64,000 bases of DNA, taken from NCBI GenBank assembly GCA_037102815.1, contig BTPP01000006.1, positions 1,736,001 to 1,800,000 of the forward strand, written 5' to 3'. This stretch comes from Neurospora intermedia (lineage: Eukaryota > Ascomycota > Sordariomycetes > Sordariales > Sordariaceae). The translations under genes were made by a program, and so were the position numbers. Below are positions 44,427 to 55,038 of the stretch, in pieces. How positions within the stretch are numbered: position 1 is the stretch's first letter; the number at the start of each line of letters is the position of its first letter. The notes under the pieces were generated by a model. It did no database searches. It was given only the letters and a program-made list of their open reading frames with translations, and had not been told where the DNA came from.

Positions 44427-45112
44427 ATGGCCAGCAACAACAAAGTGCCCGAGCAAAGACCGTCTGCGAGTGCTGCTGCTACTGCCAGCCAGCAAGATGA
44501 CGAGCCAGATGAATGGTAAGAGCCCGATTTATATGAGGTGGTTACTGCCGCCCGGTGCCCCCCCAACACTCAACAAAATCACGAGCAATGGCCGCGGAGT
44601 CCGGACGAAAGGCATCACCTGCAGACACTACCTACTTATGCCTTGGCTGTTCCTTCCTTCCTCCTTCCTATCCGGCTCCTTTCTGAGGTACCGTTCCTCT
44701 GCAGGTCCGGACCGTTCCTTTACTGTTTTGTGGGGTAAGCTGACATTGAGGTTGACTTCGTTCCGCGTTACAGGGACAAGCGAATCTTTAGCACTGGGTG
44801 CTCCGGTAAGACCTCCTGCCACACCAGCGAGATTGTTCAGTTGTTTCTGGGAGTGAAGTTCATTGTGCTCTAGCTAACTTCCACTGGTCCTTCGCACACA
44901 GACGAGAATGCCAAGTTGACCGACTGTTACTATGAGAAGAAGGATTGGAGGTTGTGCAAAAAAGAGGCAAGTGAGAATCTTGGGTTTTGAAAATGTTGAA
45001 AGGCACCACTTTATCGCTAATACGTGGATTCTGAACACAACAGATGGAGAGATTCAGGCAATGCTGGAAGCTCCAGGGCAACGATAGGCGTACGGACACC
45101 AAGGATGTATAA
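44427..45112 (+). CDS. coa4: Coa4, twin-CX9C cytochrome c oxidase assembly factor
   Basis: Four exons: 44427-44515, 44774-44805, 44902-44966 and 45044-45112, giving 84 residues. Cysteines fall at 39, 49, 59 and 69, an exact twin CX9C array (GC-SDENAKLTD-C, then LC-KKEMERFRQ-C) flanked by DEWDKRIFSTG and WKLQGNDRRTDTKD, which match fungal Coa4 as I recall it. Such proteins are oxidised by Mia40 in the intermembrane space and assist complex IV assembly. Exon 2 is only 32 nt. Intron 3 begins GAG/GCAAGT, a GC donor. The nearby GT (4 nt later) would shift frame and lose Cys69, so the GC-AG intron is required. The N-terminal 28 residues are Ala/Ser/Gln-rich. No presequence, as expected for the Mia40 route. 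Found by splicing, since every exon is short. Confidence 0.9.
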
Positions 45113-45675
45113 TCAGGTTACCTATCCCTTGAGTGCCCAAGTAGAAACTGAAATCAAAACTCTCTCCTCAAAAAATCACAATCCGATTGTAGTTTTCAAG
45201 TTGATGTCGAGTCATCACTTTGTCAGGAAGGGGCTGTCGTGAGAACTTGCCTGTAGGATACTGTAGTACTTGAGGATAGAAATGCAACATCACCGCACTA
45301 ACCTTTGACTCAATTGGCCCAAGCTCCCTCCCCGGGAACAGAAACCGACTGGATCTTGACTTTGACTTGGTGGAAATCTCCGCGTTTACTCGCCTCAGTG
45401 CCAAGCCCTGCTGCATGGGTCGTCCTTACGTCGTGCCTGCTTTTGCGCCCCGCCGTCTACTCGTCCACCATTTTCTGCAAGTCGCATTCACTTCAGTTTG
45501 TTTACACATACAATTCCATTTCCTCTTCTCTTCCATTCTCGGACCAACTCACCGAATCAACAGCAAAAACAAAAAGACAATCATCTACCACCGCGCCCTC
45601 GAATTATAACACATCTACCTCGCTTGCCTCGACTCAAAATACTTGCGTCAAACAACAACTACAACAAACTTAGAG
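45113..45675. other. Spacer, coa4 3' end and mgm101 promoter/leader
   Basis: A 563-nt gap. The last about 150 nt are AC-rich (CAACAACTACAAC type), typical of a leader. No gene supported. Confidence 0.6.
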
Positions 45676-46761
45676 ATGCGCTCTCAGGCTCTCCAGGCCG
45701 CCTGCCGGCCTCTGCGCTCGCCCTCTTCCACCCTCCAGACTCTCGCCGCCTTCCAGTCACGGCCCATCACAACCTCGAGACCCAAATCCGCAACCGGCAC
45801 ATACACTCCCAAGTCATACACTCCCTCTAACAACGCCAGGAAGCCCGTCGCATCATCGTCCACAGCCAAGCCCGCCGGCATCAGCACTCCCTCCGCAAAG
45901 CCTTATTCCCCTGCGCAACAGCAGCAGGCTTCCGCCTCCGACATCGAAGAAACTCCCATGCCCGTAGTCCTCGACCCGCAGGCCGCTCAAGTCCCTGGCG
46001 CTACCCTCGAGGATGTCGATCCCGAGCTTGCGGCGCAAATTCCCACTCCCAGCAGCAACAACGCCAACAACAACGGTGCCAAGAAGGGCGCCTTCACTGC
46101 TGCTTTGACGGGCAACGGTGCTAGCAGCAACGCCAACGGAAACGGCGCGGCCCAGAAGACGATTGACTGGTCTTCGTCTTACCACGGCTTGTCAACGGAG
46201 GCTTTCAGCCCGGAGGTCGCCAAGATCCTGATGCAGCCGCTTGATCCGCTGGATGTGGAGGTCAAGCCGGATGGAATCATTTACCTGCCGGAGATCAAGT
46301 ACCGCCGCATTCTGAACCAAGCGTTTGGACCCGGAGGATGGGGACTGGCGCCGAGGGGGGAGTTGGTGGTGGGGGAGAAGGTGGTGACGAGAGAGTACGC
46401 TTTGATTGTTGGTGGTCGGTGAGTTTTATCCCCTTTTTCTTAGATCTCTGCTCTACAAGGGAGTGGTTAAGCTAACAGACTCTTCAAAAGCTTCGTCGCC
46501 CAAGCCCGTGGAGAATGCCAGTACTTCTCCGAGGAGACAATACCCACGGCTGGAGAGGGTTGCAAGTCTAATGCTTTGCTGCGGTGCTGCAAGGACTTGG
46601 GCATTGCGTCAGAGTTGTGGGATCCGCGCTTCATTCGCGAGTTCAAGAAGAAGTACGCTCATGAGATCTGGGTCGAGCATGTGGTCAACAAGAAGCGCAG
46701 GCAGGTGTGGACCCGCAAGGACGCGGACCCTTGGTATCCTTACCAGGCTGTCAAGAAATAA
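45676..46761 (+). CDS. mgm101: Mgm101, mitochondrial genome maintenance protein
   Basis: Two exons, 45676-46418 and 46491-46761, giving 337 residues. The 72-nt intron is GG/GTGAGT ... GCTAAC ... AAAG. The acceptor at 46490 is preferred over an upstream CAG because it gives [16 protein letters not shown], equal in length to the yeast sequence, and lies 14 nt after the branch. Mgm101 is a Rad52-like single-strand annealing protein in mtDNA nucleoids. Residues 1-38 form a basic, hydroxylated presequence ([19 protein letters not shown]). Residues about 40-160 are low complexity (Asn/Ala/Pro/Gln-rich). The conserved core runs from [23 protein letters not shown] through [49 protein letters not shown] and [17 protein letters not shown]. 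The C-terminus ends [14 protein letters not shown]. Confidence 0.95.
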
Positions 46762-47308
46762 GCGGCTCGAGATGACGGGTGAGAAAGGAGAGGTCGGGAG
46801 CTTGGATTGGCATGGCCTCTTATTTTCTTGATGAACCAGGGAATGGAGTGTTCAGAAAGGGATAGATGGTTGAACGGACAGTGGGCGATGTTGGACATTC
46901 ACTCACTAGAGGCACCGCCCTATGTGAGAGCTGTGGACGGCTGATCGTCTTTCACGGACGGTGTTAGAGTACAGAACTGAATACTTCTCACGACGTTGCA
47001 TTGCTGGCTCGGGGAAAAGATAACATGCTGGGGAAAGCATGACGGGGCATGGAATACGCTGTACAATACGTTCAAGGAGTTACTGGTAGCACATGAATCT
47101 CATCTTTGGGCAAGAGTCCCACCCATTCAGCAGCCATCCAGGGCTGGCAAAAAGTGACGAGGAACAAGCTGACTGGATATCCTTACACAACGAAAAAGAA
47201 CAATGTACAAATAACACCAAATCGACCACCCCAAGAACGCCGATTTTCAAACCCAAGCTATCCGATTTCGACCATCTCGTGCTTCAACTCAGTCGCAACG
47301 CGTTACAC
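46762..47308. other. Convergent 3' spacer
   Basis: A 547-nt gap between convergent mgm101 and the amine oxidase gene. No gene seen. Confidence 0.6.
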
Positions 47309-49632
47309 TCACTGGCAACCATCACCATTCTTACAGCACGAAGACATAGAACCGCCAGCACCATTACCCGCCCCACTCACCCCTTTACCATCCACTTCCT
47401 TCGGCACCTCGAAAGCCAACTTGCTCAACTTATCCGCCGCATCGTACACGCCCTGGCCTCTCGCCAGCAGCTGGCTCGGCGTGCTCGCATAGCTGGGGGG
47501 CACATCCAGCACTGGGTTTCGGGCAAAGAAGTTGCGTGGGCGCAGCAGCAGGGTCATGGGCTCGACCGGCATGACAGGAAAATCCTCGGGCGTGGGGAAG
47601 TGGGTGACGCCAAAGGTGTGCCAAACAACGACGTTGGTGTTGTCGATGGACTCGGTGCCGTCGCCGATCCACTCGGGAAGACCGCGCGAGGGCTCGCCTG
47701 AGGTTTGAGGGACGTGTCGGCCAGCGGGCCAGAGTTGGTCGTCTCGGTCTATGGTAGTAGGGAGGTTTGTCAGTGATGTGGGTCGTCATAAGTGAAAAGG
47801 GGGAAACAATGGGGTTTAAGGGCTTACACTTGGTTACATGGACCGAATGGCGAGCAAAAGCAGCACGTTTCCACACCAGCGAACCCTCCTTGGGCAGCAA
47901 GGTAGGCACCTCGCGGCTGACGAGCTTGTAGCTCACCGGCTTCTTGCTGTACGGGTTCAGCTTGTTGGGGTTGCAAATCTCCCAGGTGCGCGAGGTCTGG
48001 GCGAGGTAGTCGGTCTTGCCTTCGCCCGTGGTGGCCAGCTTGGTGCGCTTGCTGTAAAAGGCATTCCCATAAAAGTTCTCCTTGCTGCCAACGGGGGCCT
48101 CTCCGGGGACCGCATCCGTGACAAACACGGAGTTGTTGGCCCCGTCGACGTTGGCGTCGATGCGCAAACAAAACAAGTGCTGGTGGTTGTGCGCGTTTAC
48201 CCCGGTATAGACCTGCGTGCCCCAGCCGTGCGTGTCCTCGTCGGGATCCATGATGTACGTGTTGAGGATGCCCGTCAGCTTGATTTCGGGCTGGATGGTG
48301 CCGTCCTGGTGGAAGATCCAGGCCACCACGTACTCGTAGTTGGCGGCCGTGAAGATCTGTTGGACGATGAGCTTGCGGCCGCGCGTTACAATGAGGGAGT
48401 CGTCGCGGAAGTCGGTATGCTTGAACAAGATGCCGGCGTCCTCTTCGTGGATGCAGATGGCGTTTTTGATCTTCCGAATGCCGCCGACGCGCGTGGGAAA
48501 CTCGGCGTCGAGGTAATGAATGGAGCCCTTGCAGTCGCAACCGAGGGAAAGGCTGTTGGTCAAGTAGCCGGCGCCGTACTCGCCCAGATCGAAAGCGTGC
48601 TTGCGATGGTGAGGGTGTTCGGGGTTTCCGCTGTTTGTCGGGTTAGTATCCCTCATGTCTGAATGCTGCTTCTGGGTCGATATCATTGACTTACTAAGGG
48701 ACTACCATCTCAGCTATAGAGAGTCTGTAGAAGATCGGCCTGACATTTCCTTGGTCGTTGAAGGTAATGTTGTTAAGTACGATTCCCTCGCGGTAGTTGA
48801 AACCGATATGGAACTTCCAATTTTGCCACTCAATCTCCCTCCCGTTGAGCTTGAACGAGACACCATCAGGCTGGGTGATGTTGATGGGCTTCAGGTTGTT
48901 GCGGAAACCGCCCCTTGCCTCGATGGCAGCCGGGTGATAGTCGAACGCGGGAGCCTTGCTGAGTGGCCGGCGGATCTTGGGAATATCGATGGCAATGATT
49001 TCCTGCTTGTCGCTATCATAGATGGGGCAGAAGTCGAGAGGATACTGGTACTGGCAATTGTCGAGCTCGGGGCGGTAGTACATGAGCGCCTGCTGCAACC
49101 GTACCGAGCTGCCAAAGCGCTCATCAAAGCCGATTGTCCAGGGGTCGCAGTACACCTTGTCCATATCCTCCTCGGGAATACCGCTGATCTTGCACTGCTC
49201 GATGACCTTGGGATCTTTACGGGCAATGTGTTCCACAAGCTGGAGTTCTTCCATGGTCAACTAATTCCTTGGACGTTAGCCATCTCCTCATGTTTCACAG
49301 CCATAACATAACTGGGAGACACCACTTACGATTGGTTGCTGGCCCTCAGCCAACTCCCACGAAATGATCTCGCCCTTGGCCGGATCTACTAGGCCATCGT
49401 ACACCTTGCCACCAGGTGCAATGACAACGACGTCCGCAAGACGCTTTGGTCGGGGTGCCTTGGTGGGATCCTCAAGCCATGCTGTCATCTCAGCCTTGCG
49501 AGGTTCTTGGAGGGAAACAACGTTGAAGTAAACATCGCCGTGGGCCTTCTTGACTGTGAAAATGGTGTTTTCAATTTCCTCCCGCGAGAGGGGATCAAAG
49601 GGGTGTGGGAGAGTGGTGTCGACAGAGCCCAT
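47309..49632 (-). CDS. Copper-containing primary amine oxidase (topaquinone type)
   Basis: Four exons on the minus strand: 49632-49330, 49260-48695, 48630-47828 and 47748-47309, giving 703 residues. The introns are 69, 64 and 79 nt with GTAAGT/GTAAGC donors. The enzyme oxidises primary amines to aldehyde, ammonia and H2O2, supporting growth on amines as nitrogen source. Residues about 10-95 and 100-205 are the N2 and N3 domains. The catalytic domain has PYGNPEHPHHRKHAFDLGEYGAG (general base D304), TAANYEYVVAW with the topaquinone precursor Y388, copper ligands H439-Q-H441 (AHNHQHLFCLRID) and the third histidine in VVWHTFGVTHFPTPEDFPVMP. All catalytic residues are present. The start is ATG 49632; the frame extends upstream only by a non-ATG codon. 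The C-terminus ends SSCCKNGDGCQ, cysteine-rich and without a PTS1 tripeptide, so a peroxisomal location is not supported. Long plus-strand frames over it are shadows. Confidence 0.95.
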
Positions 49633-52600
49633 CTTGATGGATGATGCCGGCTCAGAACTGTGATGAATGGGAGCAGTGAGGAACAATGAAGTGCTCAGCT
49701 GGTAGGATATATGGGAGGCTGGGTTTGGGGATGCACGGGAATACCTGGGAGGTCATCATGAGGTGCACGTCTTGGGGGATGACAGAGATACTTGTATCCG
49801 GCTTGCCCCTCATCTTCTACAGCTCGTCCTAGTTGGTCTAGGTGACACACATCTTCGAGTCGATAAGTCCAAATCATCTTGTCATTTGTCGATTGCTTCC
49901 CATGGCCGTTACGATAAGGTTGGTCTGGCACGTAAGTGGGTGTGAATAGTAAGCTATCGGAGCTCTGGGTACTGCACCACTAACTGAGCTAGACGTATTC
50001 TGCTAGCAAATCTGTTAAGGATGCTAGTTGAATGAATGACGGTCGTTGGTGTAAGTCACGATAAGCTCTATCAGCAGAGCGGGGCCAACTTTTGCGGGCG
50101 AGTCGATAAAGAATGCTACCTCCATGGCGTCTCTTTACCAATCACAATGTCGCCGATGACGGATATTGATATTGGAAGGTTAGGACAGCACCAACCAGAG
50201 GGGTGCCCTCCGAGTTTCCGAGGGAGCCAAGACAGCCGGCGCTGTTAGTGCACCACCTGCGTAACCGACCAAGCCCCGCATTCCGCCGCATGGCCATCCA
50301 CCATTTCCAAGTCACACACTGCTTGGACACTCGGAACGACTATGGAAATGCGGACTTCTTTACCAGTTATGGAAATTGTATTCATCGCAGGAGATGGTTC
50401 GGATTGTGTGCTACAGGTACGTATAGCCAGCCTTTGGTATGTGGCATGGTGGTGCCTCTCATTGTTCGTCCGTCAAGCGTTGCCAGGACCATTCCTCAAC
50501 TGAACTGCTAGGATTCACCTGCTGCCTTCAACTGATTGAGTCGGATGGAGCTAACAAATTATTTTATCAGACGCTAATAGTATCGCCGAGTTCATCTTTA
50601 TCTGTGGACAACTTCTGTCGCCAACCTAGACTAAGGGCTGCAACCGATGTCGAAAAGTTTCCCAATTCGGACGGGAGTTTAGCTGCCGGCATTCCAACTG
50701 CAAGGAACGCCCAGAGCCAAATTAGCGATTTATCAAAACGGTTATTTTAACCTCTTTGGGCGAACTTCCTCCTCACGCGATTCTCTGACTTTCCCCTTTC
50801 CAACCTCGTAGAAGACTCGACAATCCACGATGATCTGGGTCCGTCTCCATGGTATCGAAGATGCCTGCTTGCCCTCAAGATACGATCTTAAAGATGCGAT
50901 AAGCAGGCGTAAACACAAGTTGTAATCTCAAAACCGACCGAGGTCTAGGACTATCGAATGCCGACGATGCCCGGGTTGTGCTTTATAGGTAGGCCTCGTT
51001 TCAGCACAAACCGAACAACTGTTGCCTTTTGGCCTTTCTGGCCCAAGGCCGAGTTCGGACATTACTATGAAGTCAAAGATCATACCACGGACTACGTGGT
51101 TGATAATTGTTGATCACTAAAAGACGCAGCTCCCTTAAAGATGAGTTCCCTGCGTGCCGTATTTCGTACGCAAAGGTTGATGTGAGAATATCCCTTCAAT
51201 ATAGCAGTAACTGACCAGTTCGACACCTACAGGTATTCTCGAATCTGAGTCCCCAACCATCTGCAACCCCTTCGTACGACCTACTTCTCATCTCCCTTGA
51301 TGTTCTTAACTCGCAGTCAACTCATCCCTCCATCTCGCACTTCCATCCTCCACTCCATCGCACAATTACAGAATCAACACAGCTGTCATACATATATCTG
51401 CTCCGCCCCTCTCCAAACCGGAATGACTGCAAGACACAAAACTCCGGCGAACCATACTCCCTCAACACCTCCCATCCCTCGGTAGCGTGACACTAGAAGC
51501 AGTATTGTTCACCGGCAACCTCGCCAACCGATTATCCGCCTACAAATAGAACACCAGCAACGGCTGTCCTCCAACAAAGGTATCCGTAGCCATATTGACG
51601 ATCAACCCGTTGCAACATGAAGGCTCCTTGTGCTGTATGGGGATGGACGCTTGAAAGAGATCGTTTGACTCCGGCCTAAAGCTTTGGAGAAGGAAAGGGT
51701 TCGTGCTGAAGAGGGCGCTACGGCAGAGAAAGGAGTTGCCTTTGATTTGTTGTGAGGAGTAGTTGTATTGAGGGGTAGAGAGACGGACAGCAAAGAACTG
51801 AAGAGGGGAGTGATGACAAGAGGTGACTTACAAGAAGTGACTGGGAATAACAGAACGGATCCGATGGGCATCGTGCCGTCAGTGAGGATGGCGTTGAAAC
51901 ACGGCTTGTTGACCGCAGGTGAGAGCTAAGGTGATGTTTCCGTGTGCTGTTGCGGTGGCGATGAAGCTTGCTTTCGGTGGGAAAAGGGCGGGTTGTTATC
52001 TCTTCTTGAGCCACTGTGCAAGTTTGAGACGACTGTGCTACTGTGGCCTACGGCGGTATGACAATTACGGGGAGTGACCGGCGCTGAAAGAAGGTAAGTA
52101 AGGTAAGGTACGTAGGTTGAGAGCGAGCGAGATGGAAACGCTCGAAGATACCCAAGTGGGTAGAGCTATGTGAAATTTTGTTGAGCAGGACCACAAATCG
52201 GGTCTCAAATATCCATAATATGTATTTTGTGTTATCTACACGCTTGTTATTCGTCCTTCTGCTCATGTCCTCTTCCCTCCTTTGCTCTTCCGAACATGAG
52301 ATGGCTGACAGAAGGATACTCGCCCTTTTCACAACCTAGGTAGGAAGCACTTTCAACAAAGCGAAGGATCTACTTTGACTGTACGTGTCAATGTTGCCTG
52401 TACGTGTACTCTATGAGGCTTTCTATATTGTCGATGCTTGGCGCTTGTCGACAGTTCCCTGCGCCTTCCGTGGACTTTGATACACAAACGCTCTGAAGAT
52501 GCGCGAACAGTCCAGACTGAAAACCCGGGTCCGGCGGGCAGTTAGCCTTACTCTAGATCTTTCACCCCCTGATTTTTGCGACTGATTTGCGGTTATTCTA

Positions 52601-52936
52601 TATTGCTTCAAATGGAGGACAGTTCCTCTGTTAGAAAGCCAACAAGAGCTCACAAACTTCCCTCTTCAATTTATACCAACTAACAAGCCAGTATTGTACG
52701 ATATTGTATGCCAACAAATCTCAAGTCGTCGCTCTTGCCCTTGAACCTGCCTGCCTTTCCACCGAAGGGCAACCTGACCCGGACAGCCAGATCGGACGAC
52801 AGACCGAAACTGATCGCTGCCTGCCGTGGCCCCTGAGCCCTGAGTCCCGACTAGAGCCCCAAGGCAGCAAACCTGAACCTGAACCTGGACCTGGACCTGG
52901 ACTTTATAAGCTCATACCAAGCCGCTCTTCTCCCGT
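49633..52936. other. Gene-poor stretch
   Basis: No supported gene in 3.3 kb. At 49955-50000 the minus strand reads GTCTAGCTCAGTTAGTGGTG, a pol III A-box-like D-arm with no matching T-arm, probably a tRNA relic. A minus-strand frame at 51602-51871 (MPIGSVLLFPVTSC..., preceded in frame by AILTDGT) has a GTAAGT donor inside it and might be an exon, but no full model could be built. A hexamer tandem repeat, CCTGAA/CCTGGA, occupies 52871-52902. Confidence 0.45.
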
Positions 52937-53036
52937 GGTCCGTTGGTGTAATGGGTAGCACACTCCCTTAATTTCTTCCACGACTCTTTTCTAAATGTGG
53001 AGGGGAAAGGTACCGGTTCAACTCAGGTGCGGGCCA
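52937..53036 (+). tRNA. Atypical intron-containing tRNA-like gene, anticodon uncertain
   Basis: The 7-bp acceptor GGTCCGT pairs with GCGGGCC (two G-U) and A73 follows. The D arm GTGT...GCAC includes a good A-box (TGGTGTAATGG). The T arm ACCGG-TTCAACT-CAGGT has one mismatch and a near-consensus B-box (GGTTCAACTCA). The 100-nt length implies an intron of about 28 nt after the anticodon. By standard numbering the loop reads TTAAT, giving AAT (Ile), but position 37 is T, the 27-43 pair is C-A, and overall it resembles a tRNA-Gln body. A TATA-like word (ctttataag) lies about 30 nt upstream and long T runs start within 10 nt downstream. It may be a functional but unusual tRNA or a decaying copy. 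Confidence 0.45.
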
Positions 53037-55038
53037 CTTCTTTTCTTTTTTCCTTTTTTTTTTGCATATTTTCTATCTTGTCATGTTCTTTCTTTTTCGG
53101 GAGTAGGTAAAGGTAAGTACTTCCTCTCCTACGTGCCTTCTCTTCTTGTTTTTATTCTTTGCACACGCAGGAGAAAGAGAAGCCCGAGAGAGAGGACTGT
53201 AACATATTTCTAGGTAGAGGTAGGTAGCTACACTCGGCGATGGGTGCAAACAATGACTGATATTGCGGTGATAGGTACCTCTAGACGCTCAGAGCAATTG
53301 ATGTGCTCACGAGGAATGGCACTTAACCGAGGTTTTAACTGCGATGCAATAGAGGTACCTAGAGCATCCTCGCACACTTTCGAACATTCCAATGTGCGCA
53401 GTGTCTGTCCTTGATACTAAGCTCTTACATCCTTTGAACACCTACGGCAAAGGACACCAGTCACTATCTCATTACCGACGCTTAAAAATGGACGACGAGC
53501 GATGCTCTTACTGTACCTAATTCTTTTTTTTTTCTTTTCTCAAGGCCATTGAGTGAAGTTCACCTACCCCGGACTAATCTTTGACGTGAGTAAACGGGGT
53601 TTCACAACATCACTGCTTCTTGACATGCTGTGCAATGCGAACAGGACTCGTAGCATGTATTATGCAGGTATTCTGTGAGAGGGAGCACAGTTTACTAAGA
53701 GCCGCAAGCCAAAATGTTTGAAATTCGAGTCGCACATAGAACTATTAGTGTTCACTGACCTCTATTGTAAGGTACCTAAATACACCTACCGTCAATATAC
53801 CTCTAGGTAGGCAACATACTGTATGAATATCGAAGCCTCGACCCTACTAATATCGCAGTAAGGTCAAGAACTGGACAAGCTAGGTAGGTAGTAGAGTGGT
53901 AACTACCTAGCATTCAGGACGGTTACATCCATGCGAATGAGTTCGAACATCCGTTTAAAAGTTTAACCGATTCGTGGAAACGCTACCTATATACCTACCT
54001 AGGTAGGTACCTACCATCCAGTCCCTCGAGGAAAGATCATCACTCAAAACTTGGCTTCCAACTACCTGATCTATACGAGGGAAAAAAACAAAAAAGGATC
54101 CGACGGTGATCAGCAAAGAGACCATGCAGATCAATCCCAACGGTGTATAATTGTTTATCCTCCAAATGCCACGCACGACCTTGAGATAAGAGTGATGACG
54201 CAAAAACACCTACCTCCAGTTACCTCTAGCTAGGTAGAGGTAGTTAGGACTTTCAAAAAGGTAGGTACTTGTAGAGGTAGCAGTCTACCACAATTCTTTG
54301 TTCCTTGGTTCCGAACCCCCATCCGCCCTGTTTTTACCTTCCATCCAGATGTAGATATGCGTCGCAACACCACCGCACCATGCCGCATGCCGCATACAAA
54401 GTTCCATTACATCCGAGTCTCCAGTCTCTCTCTCTCTCTATTATCCCGCGCTCGCTACTACGTAAAGTGTCTATCTCCCGTTGCGGTATGGCGATTGGTC
54501 AGGCAATACACCCCCTGTGCCCAGCCCTTGTTGGTGAGATCGATAAAGTGCCATGCAGAAGGATCTCGCTTGGCAAGCCTCACTTCCGAACTCAGACATG
54601 AGATTCTACTAGGTTCTAGGGTGCATGTATGCTGCACCGTTGTTATGCGCGAATTGTGGTTGTTGTAGTTGAGGGTGTCGATCATAACAAAATGTCAGTA
54701 CCTGAAGAAAAAAGAAAAAAGAAAGAAAGAAAAAAAGAGACCGAGCACAACTTTTACGTGAGAATGGAGGGGCTGATAGAAGCATGCGGGCCATATTATT
54801 ATAGGTACCTCTATAATTGAACTATATCATCATTATTAGATGATTTGTTAAGCAGCAACCTCTGCTTGGGTATCCAACTCATAGTCATCATCATCGTCTA
54901 GAGGTATTCTTTGTGTATCCCCTCCACTTCTTATATCGATCGATGGTCGGTGGCTGCTGTGCAGCAGTAACCGAACCCTCTGAATGGACCATCCATCCCC
55001 TTTTCAGCCATTTCCTTTATTCCCATGGACCGGCACTT
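53037..55038. other. Gene-poor spacer rich in TACCTA/CTAGGTAG words
   Basis: No supported gene. Contains pyrimidine runs (53041-53095, the pol III terminator of the tRNA-like gene) and, at 53210-54290, many short palindromic words listed as a separate repeat. The tail near 55000 is the 3' UTR of the permease gene. Confidence 0.5.
53210..54290. repeat. Cluster of TACCTA / CTAGGTAGG palindromic words
   Basis: At least ten groups of words built from GGTAGGTA, TACCTACC, CCTAGG and GAGGTACCT occur here, for example around 53213, 53277, 53352, 53768-53815, 53880, 53990-54015 (CTACCTAGGTAGGTACCTAC), 54210-54240 and 54263. Similar words are scattered through other intergenic parts of the window but not in coding exons. 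Confidence 0.7.

Noticed and set aside
47838-49311. Long plus-strand frames (274 and 218 codons) opposite the amine oxidase
   Set aside because: They are antisense to exons with all catalytic motifs of copper amine oxidase and arise from GC-rich third positions.
51602-52014. Possible small gene on the minus strand (AILTDGTMPIGSVLLFPVTS)
   Set aside because: The short stretch reads well and a GTAAGT donor follows, but no start exon or consistent downstream exon could be built.
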